Below are positions 7,650 through 14,882 of a stretch of DNA of 19,264 nucleotides, in pieces. Position 1 is the stretch's first letter; each line of letters begins with the position of its first letter. A program made the translations under genes and the position numbers. Source of the stretch: Syntrophus sp964555065 (GTDB lineage: Bacteria; Desulfobacterota; Syntrophia; Syntrophales; Syntrophaceae); contig CAZKRB010000060.1 in assembly GCA_964555065.1 (NCBI GenBank), positions 1-19,264 on the forward strand. The letters run 5' to 3'. Below the pieces are notes generated by a model that saw only the letters and a list, made by a program, of their open reading frames with translations, did no database searches and was not told the DNA's origin.

Positions 7650-7770
7650 TGTGCTGTTACAATGACGGCTTTACAATGAGCAATCTTTTCTAAAATGACG
7701 CCAGCATTTGAACCACGAAGACGAAGTCGGGCTGAATCATTGTAGATGTATTACTGTAACATTACACTAG
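7646..7770. mobile_element. 125-bp MITE-like element with terminal inverted repeats
   Basis: Left end CTAGTGTGCTGTTACA (7646-7661) and right end TGTAACATTACACTAG (7755-7770) are inverted repeats matching at 14 of 16 positions. Subterminal motifs repeat again: TACAATGA at 7657-7664 and 7672-7679, and its reverse complement TCATTGTA at 7737-7744. No reading frame fits inside. The outer C-TA-G context suggests insertion at TA with a 2-bp duplication, as for IS630/Tc1-type transposases (inference). The middle contains ACCACGAAGACGAAG, which resembles a dispersed repeat I recall from deltaproteobacterial genomes. No transposase gene is in the window, so it would have been moved in trans. Confidence 0.65.
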
Positions 7771-7895
7771 TCGCAGTCTCAATAGGCGACGTTATCGGCT
7801 GATTCGCCGTCCGGGGCATTAAGGGTCTCGCCTCCTGCCATCATCGTTAACTGCAAATCCCGCTGGCCCGCCGTTCCCCGTCGCGGCCGTGAACC

Positions 7896-8267
7896 TCAGC
7901 GTTTTTTCCCCTTTCTCCGCCAGAGAAGCCAACCGTAAATAGCCCCGTTCACCAAGAGAACGGCCGTCCCCAGGCCCGCCTGCATCTCGGGGGTGAGCCG
8001 ATCCGGGTAAATGATGGGGACCAGGTAATGTTCGATGAATCCTTCCGGGTACGTGCCGCTCTCCCCCAGTCGGCGAAGCTTCCACTCCAGGGTGGTGAGG
8101 GGACAGAGCCATCCCTGGCACTCGACAAGTGCGCCCCAGAGGACCGCCGGCAGGTGGAGAATCGGGATCCATTTCCAGCGGATGGCGAAAAGGCCGCCCG
8201 CCGCCACAAAAAGAATGAAGGCCAGGTGAATCACCACCACCAGATCGGCGAGGATTCGATAGCGCAT
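7896..8267 (-). CDS. DUF2784 family membrane protein
   Basis: 123 residues. The ATG at 8267 follows GGAAGAGGAGAG, a strong ribosome-binding site. Three hydrophobic segments are visible (about 5-30, 37-58 and 95-116), giving a small inner-membrane protein. The N-terminal ADLVVVIHLAFILFVAAGG, the central ECQGWLCPLTTLEW and the FIEHYLVPIIYP stretch match my memory of DUF2784, a family without known function that often sits near unrelated housekeeping genes. The ECxGWxCPLT segment with its paired cysteines is the most conserved-looking part. It is encoded 190 nt beyond the flavoprotein gene on the same strand, with an AT-rich spacer between them, so it may be a separate transcript. Confidence 0.85.
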   Translation of the reverse strand: MRYRILADLVVVIHLAFILFVAAGGLFAIRWKWIPILHLPAVLWGALVECQGWLCPLTTLEWKLRRLGESGTYPEGFIEHYLVPIIYPDRLTPEMQAGLGTAVLLVNGAIYGWLLWRRKGKKR

Positions 8268-8383
8268 CTCTCCTCTTCCTGGGAGCTTGTCGGACTTAAA
8301 GGGAGTTCACTCTTTAACCCGTTTAAATTATTAAATAAAAAATTTTAGCCAAAAATGTTCGACCTCATAATTTCAAGTACTTC

Positions 8384-8408
8384 CGAGGAAAGTCCGCCAG
8401 ACTCCTCG
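8384..8408. other. hairpin downstream of the flavoprotein gene
   Basis: CGAGG-aa-AGTC, loop CGCCA, GACT-CCTCG: a 9-bp stem with a 2-nt bulge, about 50 nt past the flavoprotein stop on the minus strand. No T-run follows on either side, so a terminator role is only possible. An AT-rich stretch (about 8325-8350) lies further downstream. Confidence 0.35.
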
Positions 8409-8456
8409 ATAACAGCCTGCCCTCTGGTTGTCCCCGCCGGCGCAATTTCTGACGGG

Positions 8457-9824
8457 TTATTCCGCCTGCCCGGGAGGTGCCTCCCCCAGCCTTTTTGCAA
8501 TCGCCCGGGCGGCCAGGATTCCGCTGGCCGAGGCCTGAAGCAGGCCCCGGGAAACGCCCGCCCCGTCGCCGACCACAAAGAGGTTCCCAATGCCCGTTTC
8601 CATTTCCGGTGAGACATCGATCCGGTTGGAATAGAACTTCACTTCCACCCCGTACAGGAGGGTATGGCGCGAATAGACCCCCGGCGCAAGCTTGTCCAGG
8701 GCCTGAAGCATCTCGATGATATTGACCAGGAGCCGGTAAGGAAGAATGAAGCTCAGGTCGCCCGGAGTGGCATCGGCCAGCGTGGGGCGGGTGAGGCAGC
8801 GGGCTATGCGCGACGGGGTGCTGCGCCGTCCGGAAAGGAGGTCTCCGAGGCGCTGGACGATGACCCCTTTCCCCAGAAGATTGGCCAGCCGGGCGATGTA
8901 GCGCCCATAGCCGATGGGGTCATCGAAGGGCTCCGTGAAGATGCTGCTGACGAGAATGGCGAAATTCGTGTTCTCGCTTTTTGCCTCCATGTAGCTGTGG
9001 CCGTTGACCGCGGCGAGATCGCCCATCTCTTCGCACACCACTTCCCCGTAGGGGTTCATGCAGAAGGTGCGCACCTTGTCATCGAAGGTTTTTGAGTAAT
9101 GGATGAGCTTCGACTCGTAGATGGCGTCGGTGATGTCTTTGAGGACGATCGCCGGCAGCTCCACCCGGACCCCGATATCGACGGGACTCACCCTGTTTTT
9201 CAGCCCCAGCGCCTCCGCTTCCCGTTTCATCCATCTTGAGCCGGAGCGGCCGGGAGCCGCAATGACATAGCGGCTGCGGAGCCTTTCCCTGTCGGCGAGT
9301 TCCACGCCCTGAATCCGTCCGTTTCCGGTCAGAAGCTTCTCGGCCGGGGTCGAGGTGCGGATCTCCACGCGGCCGTTTAGGGACTGCTGGAGACTCTGCA
9401 GGACGACCGGGCAGTTTTCCGTCCCGATATGGCGCACCCGCATGGGCACCAGTTCCAGATCGGCAAGGCGGGCCCGATCGGCAAGCTCTCGAACGGCGGA
9501 TGAGGTCTCTCCATACAACTGAGCCGGGGCGCCGTGGGCCACATAAATCCCGTCGGTGTGGGAAAGGAGCTCCCGGAGGCCGTTCCGGTCAACGTAATCG
9601 CTGAGGAATCCGCCGACTTCGGGGGAGAGCGTTAATTTTCCGTCGCTGTATGCCCCCGCCCCTCCCCAGCCGCAGAGCATGTCCTGGGACTGGCCCCGCC
9701 GGCGTTCACTCAGGGCTTTTCCCTTTTCGATCAGCAGGACCGGCCCCACGCCCAGATCCGCCAGCGTCAAGGCGGCGAAGATGCCGCCGGGACCGGCTCC
9801 GACGATGATCACCTCGTATTCCAT
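8457..9824 (-). CDS. FAD-dependent dehydrogenase, COG2509 type (uncharacterised flavoprotein)
   Basis: 455 residues, cytosolic. The N-terminal Rossmann motif VGAGPGG (8-14) followed by an acidic residue after the second strand (IEKG) binds FAD. A conserved block CGWGGAGAYSDGKLTLSPEVGG (about 51-72) and the C-terminal LFVVGDGAGVSRGLLQASASG (second FAD contact) are characteristic of COG2509 proteins. Related proteins are annotated as NAD(P)/FAD-dependent oxidoreductases; a substrate is not known to me. GGGAGG six bases before the ATG at 9824 fixes the start, and a good promoter (9862-9890) gives a short leader, so the gene is probably the first of its transcript. The DUF2784 gene follows on the same strand. 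Confidence 0.9.
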   Translation of the reverse strand: MEYEVIIVGAGPGGIFAALTLADLGVGPVLLIEKGKALSERRRGQSQDMLCGWGGAGAYSDGKLTLSPEVGGFLSDYVDRNGLRELLSHTDGIYVAHGAPAQLYGETSSAVRELADRARLADLELVPMRVRHIGTENCPVVLQSLQQSLNGRVEIRTSTPAEKLLTGNGRIQGVELADRERLRSRYVIAAPGRSGSRWMKREAEALGLKNRVSPVDIGVRVELPAIVLKDITDAIYESKLIHYSKTFDDKVRTFCMNPYGEVVCEEMGDLAAVNGHSYMEAKSENTNFAILVSSIFTEPFDDPIGYGRYIARLANLLGKGVIVQRLGDLLSGRRSTPSRIARCLTRPTLADATPGDLSFILPYRLLVNIIEMLQALDKLAPGVYSRHTLLYGVEVKFYSNRIDVSPEMETGIGNLFVVGDGAGVSRGLLQASASGILAARAIAKRLGEAPPGQAE

Positions 9825-9861
9825 AAGCGCCCTCCCGCAAATCGTCCCATTCTATGAAATC

Positions 9862-9890
9862 ACTATCCTTCCCAGCGAAAAGATTGTCAA
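9862..9890 (-). promoter_or_regulatory. sigma70-like promoter of the flavoprotein gene
   Basis: Read on the minus strand: TTGACA (9890-9885), 17-nt spacer, GATAGT (9867-9862). Perfect -35, 4 of 6 at -10. It lies 38 nt before the ATG at 9824 and would give a leader of about 30 nt. Confidence 0.5.
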
Positions 9891-10162
9891 CAGATATGGG
9901 TTGAATCTTCAGGGTCAAGTCGTTTCCAAGCTTAACACGTTGAATGAACCGCATAAAAGCGACCAATGGAGTTTTGGATGTAAGTATAGGGTATTATAGG
10001 CTGATTCGCCTGCTTTGATGGGATCGTGTTTGGATGCTTTTTGCTGACTGTTCGGACCCCTTCCTGCGGCACGTCCCCGGTGGATGATTCCGCCGTTGCC
10101 GGGCCTGGGATTTTCCCCGATACAATCCTTCCGATTCCTCCAATTCTTTCCGTAATCCCTGT

Positions 10163-10191
10163 TTGACATACGGTTTCGCGGGAGATAGACT
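10163..10191 (+). promoter_or_regulatory. sigma70-like promoter upstream of the lipoprotein gene
   Basis: TTGACA (10163-10168), 17-nt spacer, TAGACT (10186-10191); perfect -35 and 4 of 6 at -10. The ATG it would serve is at 10370, leaving a leader of about 170 nt. Confidence 0.45.
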
Positions 10192-10369
10192 TTGCGCCGG
10201 CTTTTGAGGTGTGCTGCGTTCCTGCTCCCGCCCGCTCTGGACGGTCTTTTGCAGGAGGCTGAGTACACCGACCCCGGCTGAGGGAAGTGAGGCCGGTTTG
10301 CTCAGAAAAAAGATCAAGAAAATCCAATTTCTGCTTACTTTTTTCGCTAAAACGACAAGGAGGGGAGTT

Positions 10370-10993
10370 ATGAAAGGACAAAGATGGCTTCGGTGCCTGG
10401 CGTGTATCGTTGCCGCCGTCGTCTTGTTCGGCTGCGGCGGGGGAACGAAAGTGGTTTTGAAGCAGGAAAACTACATCCCGGCATTCCGTGCGGCGGACTA
10501 CAGCCGCTTCAAGGGAAAAACGGTCATCCTGGACAATTTCACCAATCAGGCCGCCAATACGAAGCGCTGGGGCTATTTCAGTGCGGACAACAAGTTCTAC
10601 TACGAGGCCACGAACAACCTGGAAAACCATCTCTGGTATTGCTTCCAGAAGGCCTTCGAGCACGCCGGCATGAAGGTTTATGATCAAACTTACGGCTATG
10701 GCGCCTATCCCTATCCCTATTGGTGGGGCGCTCCACCTCCGCCCCGTCCGCGGGCGGCCCTCAAGAATGCCGCTGAATTCCAACTGGTGCTGCTGTCGAT
10801 GACGGATCAGGAATGCAAATTTCAGGTGCTCCTCTTCAAAGAGGGCGAACAGAAATTCCAGAAGGAATACGCGGTGACAATGCCGGCTCCCACCAGCCAG
10901 GATCCGAAGGACCTGGAAAAGAACGCTTACCTCCTGATTGATCGGATGGTGATGGCCGTTTTCAGTGACAAGGACTTCCGGAAGGTTTTCTGA
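10370..10993 (+). CDS. lipoprotein of unknown function with a Tyr/Pro-rich segment
   Basis: 207 residues. The ATG at 10370 follows AAGGAGGGGAG; the frame is open further upstream, but only this start gives an N-terminal signal peptide with lipobox LFGC and lipidated Cys22. After a short Gly linker come a domain with FKGKTVILDNFTNQAANTKR and a middle Tyr/Trp/Pro-rich stretch (GYGAYPYPYWWGAPPPPRPR, about 106-125). The C-terminal half reads QECKFQVLLFKEGEQKFQKEY. No catalytic motif is seen. The domain shape, with ILDNFTNQA then a late lysine-rich sheet, recalls small outer-membrane lipoproteins of unknown role, but I do not recognise a named family. The DUF502 gene starts 37 nt later, so the two are probably co-expressed. 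Confidence 0.82.
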   Translation: MKGQRWLRCLACIVAAVVLFGCGGGTKVVLKQENYIPAFRAADYSRFKGKTVILDNFTNQAANTKRWGYFSADNKFYYEATNNLENHLWYCFQKAFEHAGMKVYDQTYGYGAYPYPYWWGAPPPPRPRAALKNAAEFQLVLLSMTDQECKFQVLLFKEGEQKFQKEYAVTMPAPTSQDPKDLEKNAYLLIDRMVMAVFSDKDFRKVF

Positions 10994-11030
10994 GGGATTG
11001 CAGCAATCGATTCAAAACGGAGAAAAGGCA

Positions 11031-11570
11031 GTGAAGCTTCTATTGGGTTATTTTGTAAAAGGTCTGCTGGTTTTTGTGCCGGCGGCTTTGACCGTGACCA
11101 TCGTGGTATGGGTCATCCGGAAGTTCGACGGGTTTTTGGATCTTCCCTTGCCGGGACTGGGTTTTGCCATTACTGTGGCCTTGATTACCGTGATCGGATT
11201 TCTGGCTTCGAACTATTTCGGCTATAAATTTTTCGCCGTGATCGACCGAATCTTTGCCCAATTGCCCGTGGTCAAATTGCTCTATTCCGCCATTAAAGAC
11301 TTCATCCTTGCCTTTGCCGGCGAGAAGAGAAGCTTTGACAAACCGGCGATCGTGGAGATCACCGCCGGCGGACCCAAGATCGTGGGATTCATCACCAGGG
11401 AAGACCTGAAGTTCCTTTCCCTGTCGGAGCACGTGGCCGTTTATCTGCCTCAGTCGTACAATTTTGCCGGACAGGTGATGATCTTTCCCGCCGAGAGGGT
11501 GACGCCCATCGATATCGAAAGTTCCAAAGCCATGGCCTTTATTGTCTCCGGCGGCGTGTTGGGGAAGTAA
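11031..11570 (+). CDS. DUF502 family membrane protein
   Basis: 179 residues from a GTG at 11031, preceded by GGAGAAAAGG. An earlier in-frame start at 10965 lies inside the lipoprotein gene and adds a non-hydrophobic tail, so it is less likely. Two membrane segments are visible: LLGYFVKGLLVFVPAALTVT... (about 3-25) and LGFAITVALITVIGFLASNY (about 45-64). A conserved soluble part follows: PVVKLLYSAIKDFILAF, then VGFITRED, VAVYLPQSYNFAGQVMIFP and the ending AMAFIVSGG. This pattern is typical of DUF502 proteins, found widely in bacteria and plants with no firmly established function; membrane trafficking or cell-envelope roles have been proposed for plant members. It is cotranscribed with the lipoprotein. 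Confidence 0.9.
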   Translation: MKLLLGYFVKGLLVFVPAALTVTIVVWVIRKFDGFLDLPLPGLGFAITVALITVIGFLASNYFGYKFFAVIDRIFAQLPVVKLLYSAIKDFILAFAGEKRSFDKPAIVEITAGGPKIVGFITREDLKFLSLSEHVAVYLPQSYNFAGQVMIFPAERVTPIDIESSKAMAFIVSGGVLGK

Positions 11571-11603
11571 CTCCAGTTTTGGACCGAAACGGACAGCAAG
11601 GCC

Positions 11604-11629
11604 CGGATGCACCGCCCCAGGCGCATCCG
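11604..11629. other. inverted repeat after the DUF502 gene
   Basis: CGGATGC (11604-11610) and GCATCCG (11623-11629), a perfect 7-bp stem with a 12-nt loop, starting 34 nt past the DUF502 stop. No T-run follows, so it is at most a weak terminator candidate. Confidence 0.3.
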
Positions 11630-11818
11630 AGGCCCGACGGCATTTGTGGCGGAGTCGTCAAGATCGACGACGCAGACGACGGTTTGAAAGGGAAGGGAAT
11701 TGCGGGCCGATGAAGCCGTCGGGCTCCTTTCCCAAACCCTGGCGGGTTCCTGACTCCCTGGAGACTCCGGCGCTGGTTCCGGTAACGGGGCACAAAGGGC
11801 GGCGGGCCGATGCCATTC

Positions 11819-11918
11819 NNNNNNNNNNNNNNNNNNNNNNNNNNNNNNNNNNNNNNNNNNNNNNNNNNNNNNNNNNNNNNNNNNNNNNNNNNNNNNNNNN
11901 NNNNNNNNNNNNNNNNNN
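11819..11918. other. assembly gap, 100 N
   Basis: A run of exactly 100 N, the usual placeholder for a scaffold gap of unknown length. The 248 nt before it (11571-11818) hold only the 11604-11629 hairpin and no gene I can support. The nitroreductase frame begins at the first base after the gap. Confidence 0.98.
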
Positions 11919-12551
11919 ATGCGGCCGGAGGACTGTGCCTCCTTTGATCCGGATCTCCTGCCCTCGGCGGAGCAGGTCCGTCAGCTCCTCACGGGGAGGC
12001 GATCCATCCGCGTCTACCGGAAAGAGCCGGTCCCCCGGGAAACGCTGGCCGGCCTGGTCGATACCGCCCGCTACGCCCCGACGGCGGTCAATCTGCAGCC
12101 GGTGAAGTGGCTGGTCATCGAGGACGCCGGGGAGGTGAACCGCCTGGCGGGCCTGGTCATCGACTGGATGCGGTCCGTGATCATCGAGGACCCGCAACTG
12201 GCGAAAGGTCTGGGCATGCCCCGCTTCGTCGCCGACTGGGACGCCGGAGAAGATCGAATCTGCCGCGGAGCGCCCCATCTCATCGTGGCTTACGCCAGCC
12301 CAGCCCTTGCCGCGTCCCAGAGTTCCTGCACCATCGCCCTGACCTATCTGGAACTGGCCGCGTTTTCCAAGGGGCTGGGCGCATGCTGGGCGGGATTTTT
12401 CACCAGGGCCGCCGCGGGCTATCCGCCGTTGCGGGAAGCCCTCAAACTGCCGGAGGGGCAGCAGGTCTTCGGAGCGATGCTCGTTGGCTACCCGCTCTAC
12501 GGCTATTACCGCATCCCCTTGAGGAAAAAGGCGGATATCACCTGGCGGTAG
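11919..12551 (+). CDS. nitroreductase-family protein, N-terminus probably lost in the gap
   Basis: 210 visible residues of an FMN-dependent nitroreductase-fold protein. RRSIRVYRKEPVP (about 27-39) and ARYAPTAVNLQPVKWLVIED contact FMN; APHLIVAYA, IALTYLELAAFSKGLGACWAGFF and AMLVGYPLYGYYRIPLRKKADI complete the fold. Members reduce nitro or quinone compounds or act on unrelated substrates; the true substrate is unknown. The ATG directly abuts the run of N, so no ribosome-binding site can be judged. Many relatives from anaerobes that I recall carry an N-terminal ferredoxin-like 4Fe-4S domain joined by a linker with a PEDC-like motif, and this protein begins MRPEDCASFD. I infer that the true start and perhaps a ferredoxin domain lie in the gap. 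No cysteine cluster is visible before the gap. Confidence 0.85.
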   Translation: MRPEDCASFDPDLLPSAEQVRQLLTGRRSIRVYRKEPVPRETLAGLVDTARYAPTAVNLQPVKWLVIEDAGEVNRLAGLVIDWMRSVIIEDPQLAKGLGMPRFVADWDAGEDRICRGAPHLIVAYASPALAASQSSCTIALTYLELAAFSKGLGACWAGFFTRAAAGYPPLREALKLPEGQQVFGAMLVGYPLYGYYRIPLRKKADITWR

Positions 12552-12586
12552 AAGCGGTAGAAAAGGAAAGGACTCTCCTGGAAGTT

Positions 12587-12618
12587 CCCGGGGAGCGGAA
12601 AGCGGCTCGCTCCCCGGG
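12587..12618. terminator. possible terminator hairpin after the nitroreductase gene
   Basis: CCCGGGGAGCG (12587-12597) and CGCTCCCCGGG (12608-12618) form a perfect 11-bp, GC-rich stem with a 10-nt loop, 36 nt past the stop. A T-run is missing, so it is either a non-canonical terminator or an RNA-stabilising hairpin. Confidence 0.45.
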
Positions 12619-12791
12619 CGACAGGAGGGCTGAAAAAAGCCGCATGCGGCAGGGAAGCGACACAACGAGTGCCGATTACGTCGTCGACGCAGAGGGCGCT
12701 TTGCTCTGGACACGGAAGAAGCGCCCCGCCTGCCCGCGGAATTCCGCTGGACGGTTCATCAGAGAAAAACACCCCCCGACTTTCCTCCTTT

Positions 12792-12829
12792 ACGTCATTC
12801 CGTGATGCTTAACCTTCCGGGAATGATGT
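12792..12829. repeat. inverted repeat with ATTCC arms
   Basis: ACGTCATTCC (12792-12801) and GGAATGATGT (12820-12829) pair at 9 of 10 positions around an 18-nt loop. The CGTCATTCC arm is reminiscent of dispersed intergenic repeats in proteobacteria. There are no further copies in the window. Confidence 0.4.
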
Positions 12830-12861
12830 CTAAAAAAGGCGTCCAGCCGGTCTCTTCTTTC

Positions 12862-12889
12862 TTGAAATAATTTTTTAAGTCTTTAAAAT
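12862..12889 (+). promoter_or_regulatory. possible sigma70-like promoter of the aldehyde oxidoreductase operon
   Basis: TTGAAA (12862-12867), 16-nt spacer, TAAAAT (12884-12889), each matching 5 of 6 consensus bases, in the most AT-rich stretch of this region. It precedes the ATG at 13074 by 184 nt. Confidence 0.45.
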
Positions 12890-13073
12890 AAAAACAGAAT
12901 ATTCATGACGATCAACAGGGGAAGCCGTTGTCTGAGTCAACTTTTTAAATTACAGGCTTGCCTGGCTGAGAGAATTTAGGGAAGGAGTTCCCGAGGATGG
13001 GCCGGGTCATGCGGATGGATCCCGGCGCTCAAATTCCACAGGAGAATGGAGATCAGCGACAGGAGGTGCAGAC

Positions 13074-14810
13074 ATGGATAAGATCTTGCGGATTGATATG
13101 GGGGCCGAAGGGGGGCCGAAGGAGTCCATCGAACCGGAGGGGGCCTATGCCGGACTGGGAGGGCGGGCGCTCACTTCCACGCTTGTTTCCCGGGAGGTGC
13201 CGCCAACCTGCCATCCCTTGAGCGCCGCAAACAAGCTGGTCATCGCCCCCGGTCTGTTGAGCGGAACCGCCGCCGCCATGTCGGGAAGGATCTCCGTGGG
13301 CTGCAAGAGTCCGCTCACCGGCGGCATCAAAGAGGCCAATTCCGGGGGGCAGCCCTCCCAGGTGCTGGCCCGGCTGGGGTATGCCGCCATCGTCCTGGAG
13401 GGTAAGCCTGCGGCGGACGATCTCTACCGGGTTTTGATCAACAGGGACGGCGTCCGGATCTCCGTCGACAACAGTCTCCGGCGGCTCGGCAACTACGCCG
13501 TGGTGGAGAAGATGAAGAGCGAATTCGGCGAAAAGATCGCCTGCATCTCCATCGGGCCGGCGGGGGAAATGAAGCTGGCGGCTTCCTCCATCGCCTTTAC
13601 CGATGTGGAACTGCGCCCCACCCGGCACGCCGGTCGCGGGGGCGTCGGCGCCGTCATGGGTTCAAAAGGCGTCAAAGTCATCGTCCTGGACGATTCGGGA
13701 ATGAAGACGCGGGAGCCCAAAGACCGGGATGGATTCATGGCAGCGAACAAGAGATTTGTCGAGGGATTGCGAAGCCACGGAGTGACCGGGCAGGCCCTGC
13801 CGGCCTACGGTACGAATGTCCTGACCAACATCCTCAACGAAGCCGGGGCTTATCCCACGTATAATTTCAAAGAAGGCCGATTTGCCGGGGCGGCGAAGAT
13901 CAGCGGCGAGACCGTGGCCGCTCTGGAGACCGAACGGGGCGGGGTGGCCACCCATGGCTGCCATCGGGGCTGCGTCATCCGCTGCTCGGGGATTTATCAT
14001 GACAAGGACGGCCATTACCTGACCAAGCAGCCGGAGTATGAGACGGTCTGGGCCCACGGCGGCCACTGCGGCATCGACGATATGGACAAAATCGCCCTGA
14101 TGGATTATCTTGATGACGACTTCGGCCTCGATACCATCGAGATGGGTGTGACCATCGGCGTGGCCATGGAGGCCGGGCTGCTGAAATTCGGGGATGCCGA
14201 CGGGGCCGTCAACCTGGTCAAGGAAGCGGGAAAGGGAACTCCCCTCGGGCGGATTCTCGGGAGCGGTGCGGCGGTAACCGGCAAGGTGTTCGGCGTCGAG
14301 CGGATTCCCGTGGTCAAGAATCAGGCCATGCCCGCCTATGATCCCCGGGCCGTGAAGGGGCTGGGCGTCACCTATGCCACCACTCCCATGGGGGCGGACC
14401 ATACCGCCGGCTATGCCACGACCGCCAATATCCTCAAGGTGGGCGGCTTTATTGATCCGCTGAAACCGGAAGGCCAGGCCGAGCTTTCCCGGAACCTCCA
14501 GATTGCCACGGCGGCCATCGATTCCACCGGCATGTGCCTGTTCATCGCCTTTGCGGTCCTCGATCAGCCGGAGACCTTCCAGGCCCTTCTTGATCTGCTC
14601 AATACCTTTTACGGGCTGACGCTTAGCGCCGAGGAGGTGACCGAACTGGGGAAAAAGGTCCTCAAGCTGGAAAAAGCCTTCAATGAAGGGGCGGGCTTAT
14701 GTAAGGAGCAGGATCGCCTGCCGGATTATTTCAAAACCCAGACCCTTCCGCCGCACGATGTGACGTTCGATGTGTCCGATGAGGAGCTTGACCAGGTGAT
14801 CAACTGGTAA
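13074..14810 (+). CDS. aor: aldehyde:ferredoxin oxidoreductase (tungsten/molybdenum AOR family)
   Basis: 578 residues, cytosolic. AOR-family enzymes oxidise aldehydes to acids (or the reverse) with ferredoxin, using a bis-pyranopterin tungsten cofactor and one 4Fe-4S cluster. Cluster ligands are visible as Cys296, Cys300 and Cys304 in HGCHRGCVIRCS and Cys488 in DSTGMC. The early AGLGGRALTSTL, APGLLSGTAAAMSGR and SPLTGGIKEANSGG blocks, EYETVWAHGGHCGIDD, and MPAYDPRAVKGLGVTYATTPMG/ADHTAGY are family hallmarks for cofactor binding. The Cys spacing is C-x3-C-x3-C, a variant I recall from a large bacterial clade, not the C-x2-C-x3-C of the archaeal prototype. AGGAGGT is 6 nt upstream of the ATG. 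A MoaD-like protein and a HesA-like activating enzyme follow on the same strand. The natural aldehyde is not readable from sequence. Confidence 0.95.
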   Translation: MDKILRIDMGAEGGPKESIEPEGAYAGLGGRALTSTLVSREVPPTCHPLSAANKLVIAPGLLSGTAAAMSGRISVGCKSPLTGGIKEANSGGQPSQVLARLGYAAIVLEGKPAADDLYRVLINRDGVRISVDNSLRRLGNYAVVEKMKSEFGEKIACISIGPAGEMKLAASSIAFTDVELRPTRHAGRGGVGAVMGSKGVKVIVLDDSGMKTREPKDRDGFMAANKRFVEGLRSHGVTGQALPAYGTNVLTNILNEAGAYPTYNFKEGRFAGAAKISGETVAALETERGGVATHGCHRGCVIRCSGIYHDKDGHYLTKQPEYETVWAHGGHCGIDDMDKIALMDYLDDDFGLDTIEMGVTIGVAMEAGLLKFGDADGAVNLVKEAGKGTPLGRILGSGAAVTGKVFGVERIPVVKNQAMPAYDPRAVKGLGVTYATTPMGADHTAGYATTANILKVGGFIDPLKPEGQAELSRNLQIATAAIDSTGMCLFIAFAVLDQPETFQALLDLLNTFYGLTLSAEEVTELGKKVLKLEKAFNEGAGLCKEQDRLPDYFKTQTLPPHDVTFDVSDEELDQVINW

Positions 14811-14833
14811 CAAGAGGTTGATAACAAGAGGTT
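14808..14833 (+). repeat. two tandem copies of a 14-bp unit at the aor stop codon
   Basis: TAACAAGAGGTT occurs at 14808-14819 and 14822-14833 with GA between, that is a 14-bp unit duplicated once. The first copy begins with the aor stop codon TAA. The second copy overlaps the left arm of the inverted repeat that surrounds the next gene's start. Confidence 0.85.
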
Positions 14834-14882
14834 CGAAGGGGCCGGGAGGTTTCCCGATGGAGTATCCCTGCCCCTTCGAACC
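14830..14882 (+). promoter_or_regulatory. 12-bp inverted repeat enclosing a ribosome-binding site and start codon
   Basis: GGTTCGAAGGGG (14830-14841) and CCCCTTCGAACC (14871-14882) are perfect inverted repeats. The 29-nt loop holds GGGAGGT (about 14844-14850) and the ATG (14857-14859) of the 231-aa protein; the right arm is also coding (around Cys5 to Glu8). In mRNA this would present or limit the ribosome-binding site. A protein-binding operator or a post-transcriptional switch between aor and its downstream genes is inference. Confidence 0.6.

Larger units (their letters stand above)
9825..10369. other. 545-nt divergent intergenic region
   Basis: Between the flavoprotein gene (minus) and the lipoprotein gene (plus). 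It holds one promoter for each direction (9862-9890 and 10163-10191) and about 270 nt between them in which I see no gene, RNA or repeat. The stretch 10192-10369 would be an unusually long leader of about 170 nt for the lipoprotein gene. It contains CCGGC...GCCGG arms separated by 13 nt at about 10274-10296 and then an A/T-rich segment before the ribosome-binding site. Confidence 0.45.
12552..13073. other. 522-nt intergenic region before the aldehyde oxidoreductase gene
   Basis: No gene is supported. In order it holds an 11-bp hairpin (12587-12618), a 12-bp palindrome GCCGCATGCGGC (12639-12650), an inverted repeat (12792-12829), an AT-rich promoter candidate (12862-12889) and the AGGAGGT ribosome-binding site (13061-13067) of the next gene. 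Between promoter and start codon is a leader of about 180 nt with no recognised riboswitch, including no convincing molybdenum/tungsten cofactor motif by eye. Confidence 0.5.

Noticed and set aside
8384..8408. GAGGAAAGTCCG, which resembles the conserved 5' motif of bacterial RNase P RNA
   Set aside because: Only this short motif matches; the rest of the RNA core is absent, the neighbouring bases are coding or AT-rich spacer, and the motif is explained by a local hairpin.
7797..10010. Shared 12-mer GGCTGATTCGCC at 7797-7808 and 9999-10010
   Set aside because: A 12-bp match is expected several times by chance in 19 kb, and the flanks do not align.
9932..10783. Minus-strand frame of 283 codons across the 9825-10369 intergenic region and the lipoprotein gene
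   Set aside because: Its first half is antisense to the lipoprotein gene, it shows no domain and no ribosome-binding site; it is a GC-driven open frame.
11571..11818. Possible coding sequence before the gap, including a missing nitroreductase N-terminus
   Set aside because: No cysteine cluster or protein-like frame was found in this stretch; the missing part, if any, is within the N run.
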